A stretch of DNA of 64,000 nucleotides from Eubacteriales bacterium (GCA_030536575.1 JAUNPS010000024.1:1-64000); one strand, 5' to 3'. Shown: positions 43,521 to 51,178, counted from the stretch's first letter. Numbers and translations: made by a program. The notes: generated by a model not told the origin, from the letters alone.

Positions 43521-43660
43521 TTACTGTTCACTCGTACCTCGTTCCAGTAACGATTCACAGGCTCATTTTAAGTTTTGCTTCGCAAAAGAGCCTGCTCACA
43601 CCTGAATCACGTTCTTACGTACCTGAGCAGCTAAGTGCTCAGGTACTGTCTGAACAGTAA
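43521..43660 (-). repeat. Interspersed repeat, family 2, copy D1 (full length)
   Basis: 140 bp bounded by perfect 10-bp inverted ends TTACTGTTCA and TGAACAGTAA. It contains an 11-bp hairpin GTACCTGAGCA/TGCTCAGGTAC, a TTTTGC/GCAAAA hairpin inside an AGGCTC/GAGCCT stem, and ACGTaagaACGT. No reading frame. It lies between spoIIIAH and its terminator in the 319-bp gap before prfC. A second, shorter copy in the opposite orientation is at 49300-49374. MITE-like or a structured RNA. Confidence 0.8.
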
Positions 43661-43684
43661 CGCCCCTCTCTTTTTTTCTCCATC

Positions 43685-44356
43685 TTAATCGTTTACCGAC
43701 ATCGGGCTGATCACGATCGCAGACCCCGAAACCCCCGTCTTCCTCTTCACAATGTCCTCAATCTGCGCCCGCTCCGCCTCACTGATCTCCGACTGGCAGA
43801 TCACCACATCCGCCGTCCCATCCGTGATGCTCACCACGCAGTCCTGAAATCCCTTGGCCTCCAGCAGAAGTTCCGCCGCCGCTTCCCGTTCCGCCACATC
43901 CGTCAGGTCTGTCATGTTGTCGATGGCATTCTGCTTCTGTTCTTCGGTAATGTTTGCATTGTTGATCACTTCCAGAAGCGTCTCTTTGTTCTGGGCGCGC
44001 ACCTGTTCCCTGGTCAGCTTCGCCTCAGCCGCAAACCCGGAAGACGCCGACAGGCTCGTCAGCACCGCCTCCCCCGGTGTGTCGGTGATCTCATCCTCCG
44101 AAGTATTCTGGGCATCCGCCGAAGCCGTCAGATCGACTGTGTCATTCACGGTCAATGCGGCATCCGCCGAGTTCCCCTCATCCGGATCATCCAGGCTTTC
44201 GATATCCAGAAGGCTGGCACTGTCCGTCAGGGCCGCGGCCTCCTTCTGCCCGTCCTCGCCCACCTTTGCGCCGGAATAGTTTAAGTAGCCTGCAACTGCA
44301 ATCATGACTGCCAGAGCCGTTATCACGACCTGGTTTTTTCGGAAGATATGTTTCAA
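43685..44356 (-). CDS. spoIIIAH: Stage III sporulation protein AH
   Basis: 223 aa. One N-terminal helix (VVITALAVMIAVAGYLNYSG) precedes an acidic Ser/Asp-rich linker, then the conserved YscJ/FliF-like ring-building domain (AKLTREQVRAQNKETLLEVI; EAAAELLLEAKGFQDCVVSI). It forms the mother-cell side of the SpoIIIAH-SpoIIQ channel between mother cell and forespore. Last gene of the spoIIIA operon. Confidence 0.95.
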   Translation of the reverse strand: MKHIFRKNQVVITALAVMIAVAGYLNYSGAKVGEDGQKEAAALTDSASLLDIESLDDPDEGNSADAALTVNDTVDLTASADAQNTSEDEITDTPGEAVLTSLSASSGFAAEAKLTREQVRAQNKETLLEVINNANITEEQKQNAIDNMTDLTDVAEREAAAELLLEAKGFQDCVVSITDGTADVVICQSEISEAERAQIEDIVKRKTGVSGSAIVISPMSVND

Positions 44357-44368
44357 TCTTTCCCCTCC

Positions 44369-44914
44369 TTAACTCATCTTCATTACTTTGATTTTATGCG
44401 CTTCCACCCCAAATAATGCCATTACCGCCTCCGTAATGTTCTGCACGATCACCGGATTGCTTCCCCCTTCCGCCACCACCAGGACGCCCCGGATCTTCAG
44501 CGCGGTTTCCTGGGTCACATAGGGAATCTCGCTTCCGTCCTGCGTCCGCTCATAAACCGTGCTCTGGGAGCTGTCCGCGTCCTGGGAGCTGCCCGAATCC
44601 CCGTCTCCGCCGTTTTCCTGAGTCGTCCGGCTGGAAGACTGCTGATCCTTTTCCACAATCTTTTCCCCGGTGGCCTCCATGGTGATCATCACTTTCGTCT
44701 TTCCCACCCCTTCCACCTTTGACAGGGCCGCTTCCAGCCGCTCCTCCAGCCGCTCCACCTCATCCGCCTCCTCGGTCTGCTGCACAGCGCTTCCCGTCGT
44801 CTCAGCCTGGTTCTGTCCGGTTCCGCTGCCGGACGGTATGGCAATGACCACCAGCAAAAGCCCGGCCAGGATCAGGATCACCCACTGATTCTTTTTCTCA
44901 AAAAACTTCTCCAT
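44369..44914 (-). CDS. spoIIIAG: Stage III sporulation protein AG
   Basis: 181 aa. One N-terminal helix (WVILILAGLLLVVIAIPSGS), a linker rich in Ser/Gln/Gly, and the ring domain with LSKVEGVGKTKVMITME-type sequence (ALSKVEGVGKTKVMITMEAT) and IRGVLVVAEGGSNPVIVQNI. SpoIIIAG forms a large ring in the sporulation channel. 12 nt before spoIIIAH. Confidence 0.95.
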   Translation of the reverse strand: MEKFFEKKNQWVILILAGLLLVVIAIPSGSGTGQNQAETTGSAVQQTEEADEVERLEERLEAALSKVEGVGKTKVMITMEATGEKIVEKDQQSSSRTTQENGGDGDSGSSQDADSSQSTVYERTQDGSEIPYVTQETALKIRGVLVVAEGGSNPVIVQNITEAVMALFGVEAHKIKVMKMS

Positions 44915-44916
44915 TC

Positions 44917-45444
44917 CTACCCCTCAGTCCCGGCCATCACGCGCACCTGAATCCGGCTTTTCGGGATCCCATAGACCTGGCTTAGTTCTTCCGCCGCCTG
45001 TTCGCCCGCTTCCGCTCCTCCCGTGCCCCGGATTACCACGGAAGAAATCCCCGGCGTTCCGTCCTCCCCTTCCGCAAACGCCGCCGTTACCGTCACTTCT
45101 TCGAGTCCGTAGGCCTTCGCCACTTCCTCCATCTGCCTGACCAGTTCCTTCTGAAATGCCTCCGTCACAAGGCTGCTGCGAAGCTCCAGCATTCCCGCAA
45201 TGCTCTGCTCCAGCTCCTCGAACTCCCCCCGGATTCCCAAAAGCTTCAGCTCCTGTTCGAAGGGTTCCATGCTGCCCGACAGATTGACCAGAGGCTCCGC
45301 CACCAAAAGCAGCAGGATCAGGGAGCCAAAAAATTGCACGTATTTCTTATAGGTCTCCCCGGGCAATACGTGCAGAAAGAGCTGAAACGCGCAGATGCAG
45401 CACACAATCCGGCGAATCCATCCCATCAACGCCCCATCTTTCAT
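44917..45444 (-). CDS. spoIIIAF: Stage III sporulation protein AF
   Basis: 175 aa with two N-terminal hydrophobic helices (IVCCICAFQLFLHVLPG; FGSLILLLLVAEPLVNL) and a soluble C-terminal ring domain ending SQVYGIPKSRIQVRVMAG. It begins inside the spoIIIAE stop (4-nt overlap). Part of the membrane complex of the mother-cell channel. Confidence 0.93.
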   Translation of the reverse strand: MKDGALMGWIRRIVCCICAFQLFLHVLPGETYKKYVQFFGSLILLLLVAEPLVNLSGSMEPFEQELKLLGIRGEFEELEQSIAGMLELRSSLVTEAFQKELVRQMEEVAKAYGLEEVTVTAAFAEGEDGTPGISSVVIRGTGGAEAGEQAAEELSQVYGIPKSRIQVRVMAGTEG

Positions 45445-46619
45445 CCCCCCTTCACGGCCGCCACCGCCATTGCAAGCGAAATAAAAAACAGCGCCCCGGT
45501 CGTCGCCACAACCTTAAACAGCAGCAATGCCCCTTCGCCAATCCCGCCCACGCATTCCGTCATCCGCTTATCCGCCACCGGCTGTAAAACCGCCCCAATC
45601 AGCCGATACAGCACCGAACAGGTTCCCAGCCTTACAAGCGGGGCTGCGCAGATCACAAGCAGCAGAATCAGCCCCGCGACGCCCACCGCGTTTTTAATCA
45701 AAACCGCTGACCCGAAGAGAACCTCCGTCACGCTGTTGAACAGGTTTCCCACGCCCGGAAGGCTGCCTCCGGCCTTTTGCAGGAGGGTCTTTTTCAGAGA
45801 ATCCACCGCCGGAAGAATCAGGTTCTGTACCGCCTGCAATCCGATCACGACTGCCGCCATGGTCTTCAACGCCCAGTCCACCAGGCCTTTCAGCAGTTCG
45901 CTCATCCGCGATAGGTAATCTTCTTTCGAAAGCTGGTTCAGCAGGGTACAGATCATATACAGGTTGGCGGCGGGAATCACTCCATAGCGCAGCAGCCATT
46001 GCATCAGCCCGATAAATCCCAGGATCAGTTCATAGAATGCCGCGCCGCTTACCGAGCCCCCGGCCAATACAGCCGCCGCCAGATAGGTCGGCATCAGAAC
46101 CTTCATGAATGTCAGCATTTTTTCCACCGTCTCCTGCGTCAGCTCGCTCAGCCCATAAAAAACCCGGATTAAAATCGTAAACAGAAGGAAATACATCATA
46201 TAAAATGTGACTTCCGAGACCTGACTTTTTTCAAAAACATTGGCAAAATTTGCAAACGCGCAGGAAATCACCACCAGCGCCAGCACATAGGCCGCCGTTT
46301 TCTGCTGCTGTGTCAATGCCCCAATCACATTTTCCCGGATAATCAGGCCCAGCTCCTCCAAATCCAGCGGGATTTCCCCCTTTATCAGCGACAGCACATA
46401 CGCCTTTAAGGACACCCGCTCTTCCCCGAAAATTTCCTGCAATGCCGCATCCGCCTCCTGCAGATCCAGCTCGTCCAAAAGCTGCTGCTGCAAAAGGGCC
46501 GCCTCTTCCTCTGTCTCCTCCTCAACCTGCCAGATCGGCACATCCGTTTCTCTGGCATCCGCGTCAAGAGAAAACAGCCGGAAAACCATCCAGAAAATCA
46601 AGAACATCCCTGCCTTCAA
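45441..46619 (-). CDS. spoIIIAE: Stage III sporulation protein AE
   Basis: 392 aa polytopic membrane protein. An N-terminal signal-like segment precedes an acidic region (VEEETEEEAALLQQQLLDEL), then about eight hydrophobic helices. It includes GEIPLDLEELGLIIRENVIG and the conserved VGNLFNSVTEVLFGSAVLIK. Proposed to be a channel component or polytopic base of the SpoIIIA complex. Size matches the family. Confidence 0.95.
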   Translation of the reverse strand: MKAGMFLIFWMVFRLFSLDADARETDVPIWQVEEETEEEAALLQQQLLDELDLQEADAALQEIFGEERVSLKAYVLSLIKGEIPLDLEELGLIIRENVIGALTQQQKTAAYVLALVVISCAFANFANVFEKSQVSEVTFYMMYFLLFTILIRVFYGLSELTQETVEKMLTFMKVLMPTYLAAAVLAGGSVSGAAFYELILGFIGLMQWLLRYGVIPAANLYMICTLLNQLSKEDYLSRMSELLKGLVDWALKTMAAVVIGLQAVQNLILPAVDSLKKTLLQKAGGSLPGVGNLFNSVTEVLFGSAVLIKNAVGVAGLILLLVICAAPLVRLGTCSVLYRLIGAVLQPVADKRMTECVGGIGEGALLLFKVVATTGALFFISLAMAVAAVKGG

Positions 46620-46628
46620 AGCTGCCTC

Positions 46629-47009
46629 CTATGCCAGAAACTTGTTGATGGTTTCCAGTAATGCCATCAGCACCGGGGTACTTAAAGCCAGCACCGAAAT
46701 TTTCCCGAAAAATTCGATCTGCCCCGCCACGGCCGAATAGCCGGCGTCTTTGCACAGGCTGGACGAAAAGTCTGCAATGTAGGTAATTCCCACCATTTTC
46801 AGCAGAATCTTCAGGTAAGAATCCTTCAGTTCGATAAACTGCTGCAGGGAAGCCACCGTGTCCGCCACATACGAAAGTTTGCTCACCGCATAATAAAAAA
46901 TCAGCGTACAAGTGACCATACTGATCAAGACCGGAAAACCCGGTTTTACCTCTTTGAGCAGCAGCGCCGTGAGAACCCCGGTCAGCCCAAGAATGCCGAT
47001 TTTTACCAT
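46629..47009 (-). CDS. spoIIIAD: Stage III sporulation protein AD
   Basis: 126 aa with four hydrophobic helices. It opens VKIGILGLTGVLTALLLKEV and carries YLKILLKMVGITYIADFSSS, typical of SpoIIIAD. Export-apparatus-like membrane subunit of the sporulation channel. 9 nt before spoIIIAE. Confidence 0.94.
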   Translation of the reverse strand: MVKIGILGLTGVLTALLLKEVKPGFPVLISMVTCTLIFYYAVSKLSYVADTVASLQQFIELKDSYLKILLKMVGITYIADFSSSLCKDAGYSAVAGQIEFFGKISVLALSTPVLMALLETINKFLA

Positions 47010-47021
47010 ATGCCGTCCTCC

Positions 47022-47216
47022 TTACAACGAGAAAAGCTCTTTAATGCTCTCAAACAACTGATTGATATAGGGAACCACCCAGAACAGCACCAGCAAAAGC
47101 CCGGCCAGGCTTGTCAGGAACGCCTGCTCTTCCCGGCCGCTGTGTTTCAGGACCTGGCAGAGCACCGAAACTAAAATTCCCACTGCCGCGATTTTGAAAA
47201 TCAGATTGACGCTCAT
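47022..47216 (-). CDS. spoIIIAC: Stage III sporulation protein AC
   Basis: 64 aa, two helices: VNLIFKIAAVGILVSVLCQV and LTSLAGLLLVLFWVVPYINQ. ATG 47216 follows AAAGGAG. The open frame continues to 47519 but the upstream part is a shadow of spoIIIAB. FliQ-like small subunit of the SpoIIIA complex. A 103-nt gap separates it from spoIIIAB. Confidence 0.93.
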   Translation of the reverse strand: MSVNLIFKIAAVGILVSVLCQVLKHSGREEQAFLTSLAGLLLVLFWVVPYINQLFESIKELFSL

Positions 47217-47319
47217 ACCCATCTCCTTTCCGGGCAAACCTCCGTGCCGCCCCTCACAAAAGCTCCACGTCAGCCCGCCATCCCTGCATTGCGTTTTCCG
47301 CTTCGCGGAAATGGCGCTT

Positions 47320-47838
47320 TCAGAATAAGAGCACCACCAGAAACAGCCCAGAAAGGACGCCCAGATACCGAGCCACCCTGGATTTCTGCCGGTACGCCTC
47401 CCTGGCCGCGTCAGCCTGCCGCCCGGCTTGTTCCCAGGACAATTCCAGGATTCCAAGCTGGCTCTCCACATCCAGAACCCCCAGACGCTCCCCAAGTTCC
47501 AGCAAAATTTCCCGGTCATCCGGTTTCAGCGCGCTGGCCTTTAATTCCCGCTCCCCGGCCGTCCGGACAATCTCCGCCAGCCCCATCCCGGAAGATTCCT
47601 CCATCATCCGCGCCGCCTCCCGCAGGAAACCGGAAAAAGGCGGCTTACAGCGCTTTCCCGTTTGGAAAAAAGCCTCCGGAAGGGACGCGTGGCCGTGCCG
47701 GATCTCCCCTGCGAGCAATTTCAGCATATGTTTCATCTCTTCCAGCAGCCGCACCCGCTCCCCCAAGGAGGCGGAAACCGCCAGTCCCGCCCCGGTACAG
47801 CCCAGAAATAAAAAAAGCAGGCCGGCCATTTTCAGCAT
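47320..47838 (-). CDS. spoIIIAB: Stage III sporulation protein AB
   Basis: 172 aa. Helices at both ends (LLFLFLGCTGAGLAVSASLG and VARYLGVLSGLFLVVLLF) flank a helical domain like type II secretion GspF (LLEEMKHMLKLLAGEIRHGH). It overlaps the spoIIIAA stop by 7 nt. Platform protein of the sporulation channel, partner of the SpoIIIAA ATPase. Confidence 0.94.
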   Translation of the reverse strand: MLKMAGLLFLFLGCTGAGLAVSASLGERVRLLEEMKHMLKLLAGEIRHGHASLPEAFFQTGKRCKPPFSGFLREAARMMEESSGMGLAEIVRTAGERELKASALKPDDREILLELGERLGVLDVESQLGILELSWEQAGRQADAAREAYRQKSRVARYLGVLSGLFLVVLLF

Positions 47839-48794
47839 GGCATTCCTCCGTTTTGCAGAAGGGCCGTCCCCCGCTCGTCAAAGATTCCCCGAACCTGTCC
47901 GATTTTCTCCCGGTTCCACAAAAGAATGTACCGTTCGAAAAACCGCTCGTTCACCAGCTTTTGCAGGAGCGGCTTGCGCTTAATGTCCTCGATGGAGCTT
48001 CCGTGCACGGTGGCCAGCAGGCGGCAGCCGCAGTTCATCACGGATTCGATGGCATGGATGTCGTTGTAATCGCCCAACTCATCCACCGCGATCACCGAAG
48101 GGGACATGGAGCGGAGCAGCATCAGCATTCCGGCGGCCTTCGGGCAGCAGTCCAGCACATCGGTTCGGATCCCCAGGTCATTTTGCGGAATTCCCTGATA
48201 AGCGCCGCCAATCTCCGAGCGTTCGTCCACCACGCCCACCGTCTGTCCCTGGCTGTAGGGGCTGCCGTTTGAAATCTGGCGGATCAAATCCCGCAGGAGG
48301 GTGGTTTTTCCGCACCGGGGCGGGGAAATGATCAGCGTATCGCAGACGCGGCCGTCCCGGAAAAGGTAAGGCATCACCGGGTCTGCGCAGCCCATTTTCT
48401 GGTGAGCCAGCCGCACATTTAAAAAGGAAATGTATTTCATGCTCTGGATACGGTTCCCATCCATCACAATTTTCCCCGCAACACCTACCCGGTGTCCGCC
48501 CTTCACGGTCAGAAACCCCTGCTTTAACTCCTCCTCGTAAGCGTAAAGGGAATAATTTCCTATGTATTCCATGGTTTCCAGCAGTTCTTCTTTCCGGATG
48601 CAATGGCCGTCCTGCTCCTCTTTCGTCAGCTTTCCTTCGTCTGTCACAAAAAATTCCCGGCCGTCGCAGACTAACAGCATGGGTTTCCCGGCCCGCAGCC
48701 GGATTTCCTGTATGGTTTCGAAATCCACCGGGATTTTTTTCAAAATCCCGCGGAGCCCGCCTGAAAAAATCTTCAAAAACTCGTCCTTGTCCAA
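47832..48794 (-). CDS. spoIIIAA: Stage III sporulation protein AA (secretion-type ATPase)
   Basis: 320 aa. Walker A SPPRCGKTTLLRDLIRQIS near residue 155, Walker B-like VIAVDELGDYNDIHAIESVM and GVAGKIVMDGNRIQSMKYIS. It is related to type II/IV secretion ATPases and is thought to power the mother-cell channel. The best start is TTG 48794, 10 nt after AAAGGAGG; the ATG at 48848 overlaps the promoter and lacks a ribosome site. Expression is probably sigma-E driven (see 48819-48846). Confidence 0.94.
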   Translation of the reverse strand: MDKDEFLKIFSGGLRGILKKIPVDFETIQEIRLRAGKPMLLVCDGREFFVTDEGKLTKEEQDGHCIRKEELLETMEYIGNYSLYAYEEELKQGFLTVKGGHRVGVAGKIVMDGNRIQSMKYISFLNVRLAHQKMGCADPVMPYLFRDGRVCDTLIISPPRCGKTTLLRDLIRQISNGSPYSQGQTVGVVDERSEIGGAYQGIPQNDLGIRTDVLDCCPKAAGMLMLLRSMSPSVIAVDELGDYNDIHAIESVMNCGCRLLATVHGSSIEDIKRKPLLQKLVNERFFERYILLWNREKIGQVRGIFDERGTALLQNGGMPC

Positions 48795-48818
48795 CGCTTC
48801 GCTTCCTCCTTTAACCAA

Positions 48819-48846
48819 AATATATGAGAGAGCCGGAAAAATATGC
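48819..48846 (-). promoter_or_regulatory. Sigma-E-type promoter of the spoIIIA operon
   Basis: GCATATT (48840-48846), a 13-nt spacer, CATATATT (48819-48826), which fits the Bacillus sigma-E consensus KMATATW/CATAYAHT. It lies directly between the upstream terminator and the spoIIIAA ribosome site. Confidence 0.65.
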
Positions 48847-48892
48847 AAAAAAAATAAGCGGTTATGACTTCTTTTTCGAACTCATAACCGCT
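48846..48892 (-). terminator. Terminator of the upstream non-coding transcript
   Basis: AGCGGTTATGA (minus strand), 14-nt loop, TCATAACCGCT, then TATTTTTTTT. Perfect 11-bp stem. Confidence 0.85.
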
Positions 48893-49225
48893 CTCAATTT
48901 TCATTGTCCATGGGACTTTACCTCTCGTTTCTTGGTTTATGGATTTGTTCCTTTACGTTCTCGGTGGTCCGTACCTCGCTTTCTCAGATTTGCTTTTGGG
49001 GTGAAACTTTAAGTCTTCGGCGGTCCGTACCTTCCTTTCCTTCGTTATCGTTTTGGATTTGTTACTTTACGTTTTCGGTGGTCTGTACCTTCCTTTCTTT
49101 GATATTTGGGTTTTGTTTTTTTTCATTCGCCTTCTTAAACACTTGAATTTGAATGATGGATTACGTTCTCACTGGAATCTCCTCCTTGAGATTTGTTTTT
49201 TTAATTTTCTCTCTTCCTCTTTGTT
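48850..49225 (-). ncRNA. Candidate non-coding RNA with tandem repeats
   Basis: About 375 nt between a strong promoter (49232-49260) and a strong terminator (48846-48892). The RNA would be very A-rich and G/A-biased. It carries three tandem copies of a ~57-nt unit sharing GGTACGGACC, then ACCGAGAACGTAAAG and ACAAATCC. About ten GGA triplets occur, and an AAGGAGG sits in an AATCTC/GAGATT stem at the 5' end; the only start after it (GTG AGA ACG TAA) encodes three residues. No usable reading frame on either strand. I do not recognise the family. It fills most of the 660-nt gap between spoIIIAA and the carbamate kinase gene. Confidence 0.6.
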
Positions 49226-49231
49226 GTTTAT

Positions 49232-49260
49232 ACTTTATCATATCATTCCGCTTTTGTCAA
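49232..49260 (-). promoter_or_regulatory. Promoter of the candidate non-coding RNA
   Basis: Minus strand TTGACA (49255-49260), 17 nt, TAAAGT (49232-49237). Confidence 0.7.
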
Positions 49261-49299
49261 CTATTATTTTTACTTTTTTTTAATTTTCTGATTTTATTA

Positions 49300-49374
49300 T
49301 TACTGTTCAGGCAGTACCTGAGCACCTAGCTGCTCAGGTACGTAAGAACGTGATTCCGATGTAAGCAGGCTCTT
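49300..49374 (+). repeat. Interspersed repeat, family 2, copy D2 (truncated)
   Basis: TTACTGTTCAGGCAGTACCT onward matches the reverse complement of 43586-43660, with few changes, through AGCAGGCTCTTT, then stops. The GTACCTGAGCA/TGCTCAGGTAC hairpin is intact. It ends 5 nt before the -35 of the carbamate kinase promoter. Confidence 0.8.
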
Positions 49375-49379
49375 TCCAC

Positions 49380-49408
49380 TTGCATTTTATACCCGGAAAT
49401 ACTATAAT
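49380..49408 (+). promoter_or_regulatory. Carbamate kinase promoter
   Basis: TTGCAT (49380-49385), 17 nt, TATAAT (49403-49408). Confidence 0.75.
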
Positions 49409-49456
49409 GGCCTTAACGGAATGCAAAACCAGACTACTGATTGTGAGGTAATGAAT

Positions 49457-50389
49457 ATGAAAAAACGAATGGTTGTCGCCCTGGGGCACCGCGCACTCGG
49501 AACGACCCTCCCCGCCCAGAAAAAAGCCGTAAAGCAGTCCGCTGCTGTCCTGGCAGATCTCGTGGAAGAAGGCTATCAGCTCGCCATCTGCCACAGCAAC
49601 GCCCCCCAGGTAGGCATGATCCATACAGCCATGAACGAATTTGGCAAAGCCCACCCGGACTACACCGTAGCCCCCATGTCCGTCTGCTCCGCCATGAGCC
49701 AGGGCTACATCGGCTACGACCTCCAGAACGCCATGCGCGCCGAACTGCTGAAGCGCGGCATCTCCAAAACGGCCTCCACCATCCTGACCCAGGTTCTGGT
49801 AGACCCCTACGACGACGCCTTTTACCATCCGGTAAAGGTCATTGGGCGCTACATGACCGCCGAGGAAGCCGACGCCGAGGAGCGGAAAGGGAACTCCGTC
49901 ATTGAAGAACCCGGAAAGGGCTTCCGCCGGATCGTCTCCGCGCCCCGTCCAAAGGATATCATCGAGATCGACGCCATCCGCACGCTTCTGGATGCGGATC
50001 AGGTCGTGATCGCCTGCGGCGGCGGCGGAATCCCGGTGCTCGCCCAGGGCGTGGAATTAAAAGGCGCCAGCGCGATCATCGAAAAAGACTACATCAGCGG
50101 GAAGCTGGCCGAGATGGTAGACGCCGATACGCTCCTGATCCTGACCACCGAACCGCACCTGCACCTGCACTATAACACCGACCGTCAGGAGGCGATCCGC
50201 GCCATCACCGTTTCCCAGGCCGAGGAATACATTGCAGATAACCAGTTCCCGAAGGCCTCCAAACTCCCGAAGGTTCAGGCGTCCGTGGATTTCGTCAAAG
50301 GCAAAGAAGGCCGGACGGCCATCATTACCGACCTGGAGCATGCGAAAGCTGCCCTTGCCGGGAAAGACGGCACGATCATCACCGCATAA
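49457..50389 (+). CDS. arcC: Carbamate kinase
   Basis: 310 aa amino-acid-kinase fold. N-terminal VVALGHRALGTTLPAQKKAV, CHSNAPQVGMIHTAMN, MSQGYIGYDLQNAMRAELLK, VIACGGGGIPVLAQG and the EKDYISGKLAEMVDADTLLI nucleotide site match ArcC. The usual VxALGGNA start reads VVALGHRAL here, so the Gly-Asn pair is replaced by His-Arg. It converts carbamoyl phosphate and ADP to ATP, ammonia and CO2. ATG 49457 (or 49451) follows GAGGT. It stands alone, without arcA or arcB in the window. Confidence 0.9.
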   Translation: MKKRMVVALGHRALGTTLPAQKKAVKQSAAVLADLVEEGYQLAICHSNAPQVGMIHTAMNEFGKAHPDYTVAPMSVCSAMSQGYIGYDLQNAMRAELLKRGISKTASTILTQVLVDPYDDAFYHPVKVIGRYMTAEEADAEERKGNSVIEEPGKGFRRIVSAPRPKDIIEIDAIRTLLDADQVVIACGGGGIPVLAQGVELKGASAIIEKDYISGKLAEMVDADTLLILTTEPHLHLHYNTDRQEAIRAITVSQAEEYIADNQFPKASKLPKVQASVDFVKGKEGRTAIITDLEHAKAALAGKDGTIITA

Positions 50390-50508
50390 TCAAACCCCCT
50401 CGGCGTCTGCGCCCCGTTTCGGCCGGTGCGAAACGTGTTCCACAAGCACACGGCATCGCCAAATATCCATGTAAATGCGGCTGCCTGGCTCATTGCCCGC
50501 AGGACTGC

Positions 50509-50560
50509 AAAAACTGCTGCACCTGTGATTTTAATTTTCACAAGTACAGCAGTTTTCTTT
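50509..50560 (+). terminator. Terminator after carbamate kinase
   Basis: AAAACTGCTG ... CAGCAGTTTT with an inner TGTG/CACA pairing, then CTTT. Also symmetric enough to serve aroK on the minus strand. Confidence 0.65.
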
Positions 50561-50627
50561 ACGCTTTTTCACCGTCTGGCAGGCCTCCCTCTTTCGCACG
50601 TTCCTTCTGCATGCGGATACACGGTTC

Positions 50628-51137
50628 TCATTCCTGCCCGATCTGGCTTATGATCTCCTCACAAATCTGCTCTGCGTCTTTCCCATCCGTCCGGATGACC
50701 AGATCCGCGGCCGCCTCATACTTCTCCCGGCGTCCCTCCAGCATCCCGGCAATCGCCTCCACATTCTTCTTCCCTTCCAGCAAAGGCCGCTCATGGGAAT
50801 GCTTCACCCGGTTTAAAATCGTCTCCGCCGAAGCCTGAAGCCAGACCACCGTCCCGTTCTTCCGCATCTCTTCCACATTCCGTTCCCGCATCGGAACGCC
50901 GCCGCCGCAGGAAATCACCGTATTCTCCTGCTCCTGCAGTTCCACCAGAAGAGCGGTCTCCAAATCCCGGAAATACGGCTCTCCCTTCTGTGCAAAGATT
51001 TCCGGAATGGACATGCCCTCCCGTTTGGCAATCAGGGCGTCCATCTCCACCACCTGCATCCCATACTTCTGATGCAGCGCCTCCGCGATGGTACTCTTTC
51101 CGGCTCCCATGAACCCGATGAGCGCTATATTTTTCAT
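50628..51137 (-). CDS. aroK: Shikimate kinase
   Basis: 169 aa. P-loop IALIGFMGAGKSTIAEALHQ, shikimate-binding EMDALIAKREGMSIPEIFAQ and FRDLETALL, CGGGVPMRERN, and the lid HSHERPLLEGKK. It phosphorylates shikimate in aromatic amino acid synthesis. It lies 41 nt downstream of the LytTR regulator and is probably co-transcribed with it; no other aro genes are near. Confidence 0.96.
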   Translation of the reverse strand: MKNIALIGFMGAGKSTIAEALHQKYGMQVVEMDALIAKREGMSIPEIFAQKGEPYFRDLETALLVELQEQENTVISCGGGVPMRERNVEEMRKNGTVVWLQASAETILNRVKHSHERPLLEGKKNVEAIAGMLEGRREKYEAAADLVIRTDGKDAEQICEEIISQIGQE

Positions 51138-51178
51138 GTCGATTTCCTCCGTTTGTCAATGGCCGCCTGCACGTGCCT

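Noticed and set aside
48930-49130. Tandem ~57-nt repeats considered as a CRISPR array
   Set aside because: Only three degenerate copies, directly adjacent, with no unique spacers and no cas genes.
48824-49283. Several hydrophobic plus-strand frames of 60-80 codons between spoIIIAA and the carbamate kinase gene
   Set aside because: They arise because the plus strand is T-rich (complement of an A-rich RNA). No ribosome sites, overlapping one another, and they cross the terminator and both promoters.
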